From NCBI GenBank assembly GCA_964450405.1, contig CAYVCQ010000002.1, positions 62,001 through 126,000 of the forward strand: a stretch of DNA of 64,000 nucleotides. Reading direction: 5' to 3'. How positions within the stretch are numbered: the first letter of the stretch is position 1; each line of letters begins with the position of its first letter. The notes below the pieces were generated by a model, which saw only the letters and a list, made by a program, of their open reading frames with translations, did no database searches and was not told the DNA's origin. This DNA is from WRGT01 sp964450405 (lineage in GTDB: Bacteria; Spirochaetota; UBA4802; UBA5550). Both the position numbers and the translations under genes were made by a program. Shown here in pieces: positions 42,833 to 51,508 of this stretch.

Positions 42833-44974
42833 ATGATAAGAAAAATTACTAAATTTACTAAAATAGCGATTATATCGGTAATATTACTGGTGCTGACTCT
42901 TGCAATATCGGTAAGCCTGCTATACTATTTCTATCCTGAAGATTCAGTAATGCAGATTATTAAAAGCCGGGCAGAAATTCTGCTTAACCGCAAAATTGAC
43001 ATTGGTTCTCTTCATTACAGCCCGAAAGGTATTGTTATTTACGATGTCACCATATATGATAAAGATGCGGATAACAAAGACGTTGTACTAGTTAAAGCAG
43101 ATGAAGTAGTTATAACATTTTCAATTTTTTCTGTTATTAAAAAAGATTTTAAACTCCGTACAATTTATCTTAATGGATTATTCATAAACTGTATTTTTGA
43201 TAAGGATAAAAAAAGCAATATTGAATACCTGATCAGAGAAGTAAAAGAAAAAACGATGAAGGATGGAGGAGAGAAAAGCATTCAGCTCTCAAAAATTATT
43301 CTGAATGAATGCAGATTAAAAATTACAAATCCCCCTGAATTTGTCAAACCCCTTGAAGGTGAATACCTGCTCAACAGTTCAATAAATATTAAAGAGAAAA
43401 AAACTTTTATTATTTCAAATACAAGATTAACACTCCCTTTAAAAAGAGGAATGCTTTATCCTGAACTTACTATCGAAACTGCCGGAGAGTTTTCAGTCAG
43501 AGGTAAAATAAAACTCGAAAACGCATCACTTTTGTGGGTATATAAATTTCCCAGAAAAGACCCGGGACTCCCCTTTGATGTAATAAACGGACAGATCAAT
43601 GATTTTGAAATTACTAAAGATCATGTAAAGGGATACGCCAAGGCAACATCAACTTTAAAAACAACAAAAAGTATTCTATCAGCAGAGGGATCTGCCACAG
43701 TTGATTTACATCAACTGACTGTTTCACTCAAGGATATTAAAGGTAAACTTAATTCTTCATCAGTTAATGTAGACAACATGCTGATATCAACAAAACAGGG
43801 AGGAATAAAACAGTTCAGTTTTTCGAACATAGTATTTCAGCTTGGTGATTTGAGATATCTGCTGCATTCCCTCCCGGCAGGACTTTCCGGAGCTGTTCGG
43901 GGTCTATTCTCATTCGACGGAAAAGCTTTTAACGGTAAAGTCGATCTTTCGGGAATAAGTTATTATAATAAAACAGAACTAATCAGAGATTTAAACACAA
44001 CAATTGAAATAAATAATAATACAATAAGGAAGGAGAATATTCCCGCAACAATTCTGGGAAGCAGCTCTTTATTTTCTATAGCAACAACTGATAATAATTT
44101 TAAAAACTTCTATATTTCCATTAACTCTGAAAAATTGAATATTAATAATATTCAATTCAAAAAAGATGCCAATGCTATACAGGAAGAAACTCCTCTTTCT
44201 GAGAATGGTACGATAAGCAGCAGTAAATTAAATATTCCGGTAAATATTACCGGTAAAATTAGTATTAAAGAACTTGTTTATGATGATCTGATTTTTAAAA
44301 ACTGTAAAGCTAATATATCAACGGCGGGCAACTTAATAAAAATCAATAATGCCGACGCTCTGATTTTAAGCGGCGCACTTTTCGCTTTAGGAACACTGGA
44401 CATTTCAGGATCATCTCCGGTATTACAGACATCCCTTAAATTTAACAATATTAAAATTCATGACATAAAGTTTAAAAACGAAAAGCTTAATAATAGATTA
44501 TTCGGATTTGCCGATGGAACTGCCAATCTGAATCTGCAGATAAGAGATAATGCCGCTGAGACAATTAAGGGAAACGCAACTTTTACTGTAACAAAAGGTA
44601 AAGTTGTTAACACCGGAGTACAGGATGGTCTTATTGTTTTTCTTTCTGAATTGAGATACAAACTGAAGGATCTGGAGTTTAATAAAATCTACGGCAATAT
44701 TGAAATTGCAGGGAATAATTTCAACATCAACTCTTTTATTTTTAATTCGGAAGATATAAGATTATCAATAAACGGGCGTATCGATAAGGATCTCACCGCA
44801 AAAGATATGAATATGAAGCTTGAATTCAATAACCACTTTATTAAGGATGTTCCACGACCTGCTGTTGCAGTATTCAATGAATACCTCAGCGGAAAATGGT
44901 ATGTTATACCATTTTCACTTAACGGCAATATCACTGAAAGTAAAAATATGAAAATGCTGAAAAAGTCTCAATAA
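42833..44974 (+). CDS. AsmA-like / DUF748-type envelope protein
   Basis: The 713-residue protein has one N-terminal transmembrane anchor (about 9-31), then a long beta-rich periplasmic part. The opening after the anchor (RAEILLNRKIDIGSLHYSPKGIVIYDVTIYD) and the C-terminal segment with GNATFTVTKGKVVNTGVQDG and NINSFIFNSEDIRLSINGRI match the AsmA/TamB-like chorein-type pattern. Such proteins are proposed bridges that carry lipids between inner and outer membranes. It shares the transcript of the cNMP-binding protein and overlaps the convergent leuD by seven bases. Confidence 0.75.
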   Translation: MIRKITKFTKIAIISVILLVLTLAISVSLLYYFYPEDSVMQIIKSRAEILLNRKIDIGSLHYSPKGIVIYDVTIYDKDADNKDVVLVKADEVVITFSIFSVIKKDFKLRTIYLNGLFINCIFDKDKKSNIEYLIREVKEKTMKDGGEKSIQLSKIILNECRLKITNPPEFVKPLEGEYLLNSSINIKEKKTFIISNTRLTLPLKRGMLYPELTIETAGEFSVRGKIKLENASLLWVYKFPRKDPGLPFDVINGQINDFEITKDHVKGYAKATSTLKTTKSILSAEGSATVDLHQLTVSLKDIKGKLNSSSVNVDNMLISTKQGGIKQFSFSNIVFQLGDLRYLLHSLPAGLSGAVRGLFSFDGKAFNGKVDLSGISYYNKTELIRDLNTTIEINNNTIRKENIPATILGSSSLFSIATTDNNFKNFYISINSEKLNINNIQFKKDANAIQEETPLSENGTISSSKLNIPVNITGKISIKELVYDDLIFKNCKANISTAGNLIKINNADALILSGALFALGTLDISGSSPVLQTSLKFNNIKIHDIKFKNEKLNNRLFGFADGTANLNLQIRDNAAETIKGNATFTVTKGKVVNTGVQDGLIVFLSELRYKLKDLEFNKIYGNIEIAGNNFNINSFIFNSEDIRLSINGRIDKDLTAKDMNMKLEFNNHFIKDVPRPAVAVFNEYLSGKWYVIPFSLNGNITESKNMKMLKKSQ

Positions 44975-45492
44975 CGGGAGTCGGCAAAATCGACCCATCC
45001 GCCAGCTATAACAAGATCTCTGTCAAATCCTGAAATTGTAAAAGGTACACTTTCGGATAAAGATCCAGAGGTAAATACAAACCTTCCATTTTCAAAATCA
45101 GTTTTAACAAATGTTTCTTTTCCTGCAAACTTATTAAACAGCATATCAATTACATCAGCAGGAAGCTCAACAGCCATCATTCCGCAATTATACATATTCT
45201 GCCTGAAAATCCGTGCAAAATCAACCGCTATTACCAGATTAATGTCATTCATTTCGAATGCCCATGGTGCATGTTCACGTGACGATCCGCATCCGAAATT
45301 TCCACGCGTAAGAACAACATTGGCACCTGCAATATCTCTTTTCTGATCAAATTTGTCGAGCTTCAGATCCTCAAGAAGATAAGGCTTAAGCGCCTCTTTC
45401 GTATTTTCAGTAAGATATTTAGCTGGGATAATCTCATCTGTATTGATATCAGACCTGTCCAGAAAAAGTACTTTCCCGTCAAAATTTTTCAT
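44968..45492 (-). CDS. leuD: 3-isopropylmalate dehydratase small subunit (LeuD/HacB type)
   Basis: From the ATG at 45492 (AAGGTGGA site) the protein has 174 residues; an in-frame ATG four codons upstream is too close to the site. It shows DRSDINTDEIIPAKYL, TRGNFGCGSSREHAPWAF and DFARIFRQNMYNCGM, the swivel domain signatures of the aconitase superfamily. With LeuC it isomerises 2- and 3-isopropylmalate in leucine synthesis; the short form is shared with homoaconitase and related enzymes, so the exact substrate is not certain. Overlaps the convergent AsmA-like gene by seven bases. Confidence 0.9.
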   Translation of the reverse strand: MKNFDGKVLFLDRSDINTDEIIPAKYLTENTKEALKPYLLEDLKLDKFDQKRDIAGANVVLTRGNFGCGSSREHAPWAFEMNDINLVIAVDFARIFRQNMYNCGMMAVELPADVIDMLFNKFAGKETFVKTDFENGRFVFTSGSLSESVPFTISGFDRDLVIAGGWVDFADSRY

Positions 45493-45523
45493 ATATTCAT
45501 CCACCTTATTTTTCTAAAGTTCC

Positions 45524-45593
45524 CATAAACCGACTGGTAATTACTAACCGCTGTGCGTTCGGCGCTGCGGAGTAAGAATCATACTGGTTTATG
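45524..45593. repeat. Nested inverted repeat between leuC and leuD
   Basis: Outer arms CATAAACC (45524-45531) and GGTTTATG (45586-45593) enclose inner pairs ACT/CCGC with GCGG/AGT. It separates leuC from leuD in the same transcript and may tune leuD expression. Confidence 0.5.
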
Positions 45594-45601
45594 TGTAATT
45601 A

Positions 45602-46891
45602 TTATTTTTCTTTATATAACTCTGAATTTATAATCTTACCGCTAATAGCTGTAGCGGCAGCAGTTGCCGGACTCATAAGATGAACTGTACCGCCCTGCCC
45701 CATACGGCCATTGAAATTTCTATTTGTAGTAGATGCACAGACTTCGCCGGGAGCAAGAACACCGTTGCTCATACCAAGACAGGCACCGCATGTCGGATTT
45801 GTAACGCAGAAACCCGCATCCATAAAAATATCTATAATCCCCTCTTCCATTGCCATTTTAAAAATCTTCGGCGTAGCAGGTGAAACTACTCCTCGAACAT
45901 TATCGCTTATCTTTTTACCCTTTAGTATTGAAGAAGCGATGCGGAGATCTTCTATACGCCCGTTTGTACATGAACCAATATAAATCTGATCAACTTGTGT
46001 TCCGGTCATCTCCCTGACAGATTTCACTTCATCGGGTTTAAATCCATAAGTAACCATCGGTTCAAGAGAGTTAACGTCAATGTCAATAATACTGTCAAAA
46101 ACAGCATCTGCATCGGATATCCATTTTTTGTAATCATTTAGCGCTTCATCTTTCGACTTGTAATCATTTTTTATGTGTTCCCACAGGTATTCAACAGTTG
46201 TCATATCGGGATAGCAGACGCCGCTTGTTCCACCGGCTTCTATTGCCATGTTGCAGAGTGTCATTCTCGACTCCATTGTCATTGCATCAACAACCGGTCC
46301 CGTGAACTCCATAATTTTATTTGTAGCGCCGTTGACTCCGATTTTACCTATAATAAAAAGAATAAGATCCTTGGCATAAACTCCATCCTTCATCTTACCT
46401 GTAAGATTAAACTTTATTGTATCCGGTTTTTTAAATGTGCAGACTCCTTTCAGCATACCGACTTCAAGATCAGTTGTGCCGACTCCTGCAGCAAAAGCAC
46501 CGAATGCTCCATGAGTGCATGTATGTGAATCTCCCATGATAATTGTGTATCCAGGTCTTGTGAATCCCTTCTCAGGAAAAATTGCATGACATACGCCGTT
46601 GTTCCCCACATCAAAGAAATCCTTAATTTTATTTCTTCTTGCCCAGTCACGCAAAGTCTTCGCTTGTATTGCAGTTTTAGTATCCTTCGATGGAGTAACA
46701 TGATCAATTACAACCTTAATTTTTGACGGATCAAAAACTCTATCCTTTCCGCGCGCCGCAAGGTCATTTATCGCAATTGGAGTTGTAATCTCGTGACAGA
46801 ATACCGCATCGAGACTAAGAACACTTATTCCGCCCGAGAGTTCATCTACTCTATGAGCCTCAAAAATTTTTTCAGTCAGGGTTTTTCCCAT
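45602..46891 (-). CDS. leuC: 3-isopropylmalate dehydratase large subunit (LeuC/HacA type)
   Basis: The 429-residue protein has the aconitase-family catalytic fold, with MGDSHTCTHGAFGAFAAGVGTTD and the [4Fe-4S] ligands in YIGSCTNGR and NPTCGACLG. The short length (about 420 rather than 465) is that of the archaeal/HacA-like group used by many bacteria for leucine synthesis. It is upstream of leuD in the same orientation, separated by a structured 109-base spacer. No other leu gene is in view. Confidence 0.93.
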   Translation of the reverse strand: MGKTLTEKIFEAHRVDELSGGISVLSLDAVFCHEITTPIAINDLAARGKDRVFDPSKIKVVIDHVTPSKDTKTAIQAKTLRDWARRNKIKDFFDVGNNGVCHAIFPEKGFTRPGYTIIMGDSHTCTHGAFGAFAAGVGTTDLEVGMLKGVCTFKKPDTIKFNLTGKMKDGVYAKDLILFIIGKIGVNGATNKIMEFTGPVVDAMTMESRMTLCNMAIEAGGTSGVCYPDMTTVEYLWEHIKNDYKSKDEALNDYKKWISDADAVFDSIIDIDVNSLEPMVTYGFKPDEVKSVREMTGTQVDQIYIGSCTNGRIEDLRIASSILKGKKISDNVRGVVSPATPKIFKMAMEEGIIDIFMDAGFCVTNPTCGACLGMSNGVLAPGEVCASTTNRNFNGRMGQGGTVHLMSPATAAATAISGKIINSELYKEK

Positions 46892-46929
46892 ATTTTTATC
46901 CTCATGATTATTTTCTGTAATTACGAAGA

Positions 46930-46999
46930 TATAAACTTCGTTTATATCTTCGCAGGGGTGCTCCCCTGCGGGGCTTTTAAGGGGCTACCGCCCCTTTGA
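46930..46999. repeat. Structured GC-rich repeat, copy 2 (inverted relative to 41.4 kb)
   Basis: GCAGGGGTGCTCCCCTGCGG is a hairpin, followed by GGCTTTTAAGGGGCTACCGC that mirrors the 41.4 kb copy. It lies upstream of leuC in the 46892-47193 gap, which contains no gene. Confidence 0.6.
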
Positions 47000-47060
47000 C
47001 CCTGTTTATGCTGACAACTGCATGCAGTTGATGATGCTATATTAATCACCATCAACTACC

Positions 47061-47163
47061 CACCCCATAAATCCCACGGAGGGGGACTTTGAACTATTAT
47101 GAAAAATTATAATTCAATATTTTACAATATTTAAGCCCCCTCAGGGGGGTTTGGGGGGCTTTT
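47061..47163. repeat. C-rich/G-rich repeats downstream of clpC
   Basis: CACCCCATAAATCCCACGGA plus GGGGGACTTTGAAC (47061-47094) and AAGCCCCCTCAGGGGGGTTT plus GGGGGGCTT (47133-47163) are of the same style as 21641-21686. The second can form a stable hairpin just past the clpC stop. Confidence 0.5.
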
Positions 47164-47193
47164 AAAAACAGATAGATTTACACTCTCTAAAAA

Positions 47194-49683
47194 TCAAGCT
47201 TTTTCTGTTTTTACTGCTTCGTTCTCTTTATTATCTTCACTTTCTTCATTTAATTCATCAGTGTCATCTTTTTTGTGCAGAGAGAGTGACAACTCACCTT
47301 TTTTCATAGAAATCTTTATAGATGCACCATCGGAAACTTTATCTTTCAGAATACTTTCAGCAACACGATCTTCAATTTCACGCTGGATTACTCTTCTTAA
47401 ATTTCTAGCTCCGGTTTTCGGATCAAAACCTTTATCAATAAGATATTTTTTTACAGGTTTAAGAACTTTAAGTTCAATACCGCTGCGCTCAAGTTTTTCA
47501 CAGACCTCTTCAAGCATAATATTAACTATATCAGCAAGATGCTCGATAGTGAGTCTGTTAAAAACTACAATTTCATCAACTCTGTTTAAAAATTCCGGAG
47601 AAAAACTTTTCTTTAAAACTGAATCTGTTCTATCCTTGTTAAAATTTCCTCCGGCAGTTTTATTAAAACCGAGTGAACCGGTTCTATCAAGATCGCTGTT
47701 GCCGATATTTGATGTCATGATAATTACTGTATCTCTGAAGCTTACTGTTATACCGGATGAATCGGTCAGCTCACCTTCATCCAGGACTTGAAGCAGAATA
47801 TTGAAAATATCGGGATGTGCTTTCTCTATTTCATCAAGAAGAACAACCGAGTACGGCTTTCTCCTGACTTTTTCTGTTAGCTGACCACCTTCTTCATATC
47901 CGACATATCCCGGTGGTGAACCGATGAGTCTTGATACAGTATGCTTTTCCATAAACTCCGACATATCAAGTCTTATAACGCTCCTCTCGTCACCGAAAAG
48001 AAATTCCGCAAGGGCTCTGCCGAGCTCAGTTTTTCCGACACCGGTTGGACCGAGAAAAATAAATGATCCGTTAGGTCTGTCTTCTCCGCCAAGTCCGATT
48101 CTTGACCGTCTTATGGAGCGGCTCACTGTATCAATAGCCTCATTCTGACCGATAACACGCTGAGTAAGAAACTCCTCCATCCGGAGCAGTTTATCAGACT
48201 CATCCTCTTCAATATCCTCTACGGGGATACCTGTCATCTCGGCCACAACCTTCGCTATTAAAGCAGGTTTAACCAGCACTTCATATTCATTCGCTCTATT
48301 AAGCCACTGCGCGGTTATAGCCTCGACTTTGTCTTTTTTCTCAGCTATTATATCTCTGATTCTTGCCGCCTGCTCGTATTCCTGAGCCTGAACAAGTTCA
48401 ATTTTATTTTCATTGAGTCTGCCTATTTCGTTTTCCAGTTCAAAAATCTCTGCGGGTTTTTCCAGATTTTCAAATCTCGCCATAGCTCCGGCTTCATCTA
48501 AAAGATCTATCGCTTTGTCCGGGAAAAAACGGTCATTGATATATCTGTCAGCAAGATACACCGCCTCTTCAAGAGCCTCTTCGGAAAAAATCACTTTATG
48601 ATATTTTTCATAGCTTTCCTTAAGGCCTTTGAGAATATTGAGAGTCTCTTCTGTATCGGGTTCATCAATTATTATATTCTGAAAACGGCGAACCAGAGCA
48701 CTGTCTTTCTCTATATACATTTTATATTCTGTAAGAGTTGTTGCACCTATACACTGAAGTTCACCCCGGGCTAATGCCGGTTTTAATATATTTGCTGCGT
48801 CTATGGCGCCCTCTGCAGCACCGGCTCCTGTTATGGTGTGAATCTCATCAATAAATATTATCAGCTTTTCACGTTTAGAAATCTCAGCAACAAGCTTCTT
48901 AAGCCGTTCTTCAAACTCGCCGCGGTATTTTGTTCCCGCAACAATTGCAGAGAGATCAAGTGTCAGAAGTTTGTAATCATATAGACTTTCAGGTACATCT
49001 TTATTTACAATTTTCTGCGCGAGTCCTTCAACAATGGCGGTTTTTCCAACACCTGCCTCGCCGATAAGTATTGGATTATTCTTTCTTTTTCTGGATAGGA
49101 TTCTTATTACACGGGATATCTCTGTATCTCTACCTATTACCGGATCAAGCTCACCAGCCGCAGCAAGAGCTGTAATATCCGTTGCAAATTCTTCAAGGGG
49201 AGAGGTTTTGGCCTCATTTTTTACGGGAAGTGTTTTAGGCACTGTCCGGATTCCGAGAACTCTCAGAATCTCATCCTTAACTACATCGTAGTTAATGCCA
49301 CCCTTCTCAAGCTCACTTAAGCCGCCGCATGAACCTTCTTTAAATACTGCAAGAAGTATATGCTCTGTTCCTATATATGAATTCTTAAGACTCTTCGCCT
49401 CTTCGCGTGAAAGCTCAATTATTTTTTTAAACCCCTGATTAACCGGGAGCTTCATTGGACTGAATGAACTCATTGAAGGTTTTAAACTTCTCTCAAGAAG
49501 TACTATGACCTTTTCGAAATTTACTCCAAGATTTTTAAGAATTCTTGATGCTACAGAATCATCATCTTTCAGAAGTGATATCATTATATGTTCCGGACCA
49601 AGCACATCGGAATTCATTCTCTTACCCTCACTCTGAGAGGAGAGTTCAATTATTTTTTTAGATTTTTTTGTAAACTCAAACAT
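47194..49683 (-). CDS. clpC: ATP-dependent Clp protease ATP-binding subunit ClpC
   Basis: From the ATG at 49683 (GGAG site five bases upstream) the protein has 829 residues. Domain order: double Clp-N repeat (1-140), AAA1 with GEAGVGKTA, a UVR-bearing middle domain (EYEQAARIRDII), AAA2 with GPTGVGKTE and the C-terminal D2-small domain. The UVR segment and its position with mcsA and mcsB define ClpC rather than ClpB. It unfolds substrates, in Firmicutes those marked by McsB arginine phosphorylation, for ClpP. Its start overlaps the mcsB stop. The acidic C-terminal tail is unusual in length. Confidence 0.95.
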   Translation of the reverse strand: MFEFTKKSKKIIELSSQSEGKRMNSDVLGPEHIMISLLKDDDSVASRILKNLGVNFEKVIVLLERSLKPSMSSFSPMKLPVNQGFKKIIELSREEAKSLKNSYIGTEHILLAVFKEGSCGGLSELEKGGINYDVVKDEILRVLGIRTVPKTLPVKNEAKTSPLEEFATDITALAAAGELDPVIGRDTEISRVIRILSRKRKNNPILIGEAGVGKTAIVEGLAQKIVNKDVPESLYDYKLLTLDLSAIVAGTKYRGEFEERLKKLVAEISKREKLIIFIDEIHTITGAGAAEGAIDAANILKPALARGELQCIGATTLTEYKMYIEKDSALVRRFQNIIIDEPDTEETLNILKGLKESYEKYHKVIFSEEALEEAVYLADRYINDRFFPDKAIDLLDEAGAMARFENLEKPAEIFELENEIGRLNENKIELVQAQEYEQAARIRDIIAEKKDKVEAITAQWLNRANEYEVLVKPALIAKVVAEMTGIPVEDIEEDESDKLLRMEEFLTQRVIGQNEAIDTVSRSIRRSRIGLGGEDRPNGSFIFLGPTGVGKTELGRALAEFLFGDERSVIRLDMSEFMEKHTVSRLIGSPPGYVGYEEGGQLTEKVRRKPYSVVLLDEIEKAHPDIFNILLQVLDEGELTDSSGITVSFRDTVIIMTSNIGNSDLDRTGSLGFNKTAGGNFNKDRTDSVLKKSFSPEFLNRVDEIVVFNRLTIEHLADIVNIMLEEVCEKLERSGIELKVLKPVKKYLIDKGFDPKTGARNLRRVIQREIEDRVAESILKDKVSDGASIKISMKKGELSLSLHKKDDTDELNEESEDNKENEAVKTEKA

Positions 49684-50746
49684 TTGCATCTCCGGTTTTT
49701 TTTAATTCCGTGCGCAGAAAAAGAGCCCGGTAATCATCACTATTGATTATGCTTTTAAATCTCAGTCCGAAATATTCCTGCAGATGAGCCCACTGAACTC
49801 TTATCATAAGATCATTTATTGTAACCACATTGTAATCTTTAATGACAGACATCACAACGCCGAGTCTGATTCGTGAAAGATGTTCCACAGCCTCAACATA
49901 GTTTAATCTTCTTGCATAAAGAAGTACACCCAAAGATCTCCAGGCGCTATCCTCGAGTTCATTTTTTGAAATAGTTATAAACTCATCCCTGGCATCATCC
50001 TCCAGTTTTATAATTCTGTTTATTATATCATCTGCTGTTTCGAGAATATCAACCTCGGTTAGCCCGAGATATTTTTTACTGCTCACAAGATAAAGCCCGC
50101 CGGTTACTCTTCCGGTATTACCGAGAGTTCCTGATATCTGAAAACCGCTTTCACGTATAAAATGGATTGATTCACCAATACGCTTGTTGGCAGTTAGTAC
50201 CGGAAGGTGAAGTATGCATGAGATTTTCAAACCGGTTCCGACATTCACCGGGTCAGGTGTTAGATATCCGTATTTATCAGAAAAAGCATATTTAACAACA
50301 CTGTTAAGGGCATCATCAATAACATCAGCTTCTTTATATAAATCAAAAAGCTGAAAACCGGGACGAATCACCTGTATTCTGAAATGATCCGTGTCATTTA
50401 CAAGGATTGTGAAATCATCGGTATTATTTATAAGAATAAGGCACTTGTCCAAATTCTCCATTTCATTTGTAATAATATTTTTTTCAAGGAGGAGACGTTT
50501 CTCATGCAGATCGAGTTGGTTAAGATTAAAGCATACAGTATTTTTACCGGGGGCTGTTTTTGAAATAAAGCTCTCAACGATACCTTTGATAAGTTCAAAA
50601 TCGCCTTCATCCATTGCATCTGTAAATGGAATAAGACCTGCATTCCGTCCAAGCCTTATTCTTGTTGAAAGAACTATATCATTGCGCGGACCTTTCTGTT
50701 TCCAGAAACTGTTTCTATTATTTATTATTTCCTGTAGACCGAACAT
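49676..50746 (-). CDS. mcsB: Protein arginine kinase McsB (guanidino kinase family)
   Basis: The 356-residue protein has the ATP:guanido phosphotransferase pattern: DIVLSTRIRLGRN, NVGTGLKISCILHLPVL and the C-terminal RALFLRTE phospho-arginine-sensing motif. It should phosphorylate arginines of aberrant proteins and mark them for ClpC. The usual NEEDH motif with the catalytic glutamates reads NDTDH (at about 117-121), so catalysis may differ. It lies between mcsA and clpC with overlapping or near-overlapping frames. Confidence 0.9.
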   Translation of the reverse strand: MFGLQEIINNRNSFWKQKGPRNDIVLSTRIRLGRNAGLIPFTDAMDEGDFELIKGIVESFISKTAPGKNTVCFNLNQLDLHEKRLLLEKNIITNEMENLDKCLILINNTDDFTILVNDTDHFRIQVIRPGFQLFDLYKEADVIDDALNSVVKYAFSDKYGYLTPDPVNVGTGLKISCILHLPVLTANKRIGESIHFIRESGFQISGTLGNTGRVTGGLYLVSSKKYLGLTEVDILETADDIINRIIKLEDDARDEFITISKNELEDSAWRSLGVLLYARRLNYVEAVEHLSRIRLGVVMSVIKDYNVVTINDLMIRVQWAHLQEYFGLRFKSIINSDDYRALFLRTELKKTGDANV

Positions 50747-50756
50747 GTATCCTCAA

Positions 50757-51299
50757 TCAACTTTGTTTTAATGACAGGTTAAGCTCCCTGATCTTATCGC
50801 GAAGTAATGCCGCTTCCTCATACCGCTCTTCATTAACAGCCGCGTCAAGCTTTGACTGAAGATCTGCCGCATTAACTGACTCTGTTTTATTGCTTTTATA
50901 CTCTTTCACTGATATGACAGATGCATCATTGTGAACCGGAAACTTACCTATATGACTCTTCTCTCCATGAAAACCCGCAAGAACCGGTTCAAGGAATTCA
51001 GAAAGATTCTTATAGCATTCCGGACATCCCAGCTTACCATCTCTTTTATATTCAAGAAAGTCAGATCCGCAGGTAGAGCAATGTTTCCCATCATTATAAT
51101 CTGTCACTTCATCGACGTTAAGAAATGTAAGCATTTCAGGCAGAGAGAGTGAAAAATTTGATATCTTTGTATTAAGCCCGACCTCTCGCGCACAACCCTC
51201 ACATAGGTGAACCTCTGACTTCATATCCTTTATCACTTCTGAGAGATGAATTGTTGCTTCATTGTTTTTACATCTTTCGCAAAACATATCTTTTACCAT
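50757..51299 (-). CDS. mcsA: McsA-like zinc-finger/UVR adaptor protein
   Basis: The 180-residue protein has four CxxC pairs (CERC, CEGC, CSTC, CPEC) that bind zinc and a C-terminal UVR motif (LDAAVNEERYEEAALLRDKIREL). McsA activates McsB and helps ClpC. First gene of the mcsA-mcsB-clpC operon; the ctsR gene that heads the Firmicute operon is missing. A second ATG four codons in (51287) may be the true start. An inverted repeat lies 29 bases upstream. Confidence 0.92.
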   Translation of the reverse strand: MVKDMFCERCKNNEATIHLSEVIKDMKSEVHLCEGCAREVGLNTKISNFSLSLPEMLTFLNVDEVTDYNDGKHCSTCGSDFLEYKRDGKLGCPECYKNLSEFLEPVLAGFHGEKSHIGKFPVHNDASVISVKEYKSNKTESVNAADLQSKLDAAVNEERYEEAALLRDKIRELNLSLKQS

Positions 51300-51327
51300 T
51301 TAAAATTTTTTCTTAACTGTTCTCTTC

Positions 51328-51364
51328 AGTTTACATATTACTTTTAACTATTTCCATGTAAACT
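51328..51364. promoter_or_regulatory. Inverted repeat upstream of mcsA-mcsB-clpC
   Basis: AGTTTACAT (51328-51336) and ATGTAAACT (51356-51364) are perfect 9-bp arms separated by 19 bases. It is neither a CtsR heptad repeat nor a CIRCE element, but its position suits an operator of the operon. Confidence 0.4.
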
Positions 51365-51508
51365 ACAATTTATTTAACACTTTTTCAGTATCTGTTCAAA
51401 AACAATCCGCTCCAGCAAATTTCGCCTTGTGATGAACGAAATAATTATATTTCAAAGTACATCTTAGTAGTCGCATTTTTCATGATAAATGTTACAGAAA
51501 TGAGCTTT

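Noticed and set aside
51300..51508. A ctsR gene upstream of mcsA
   Set aside because: The 209-base gap is AT-rich, with stops in all frames and no helix-turn-helix coding sequence.
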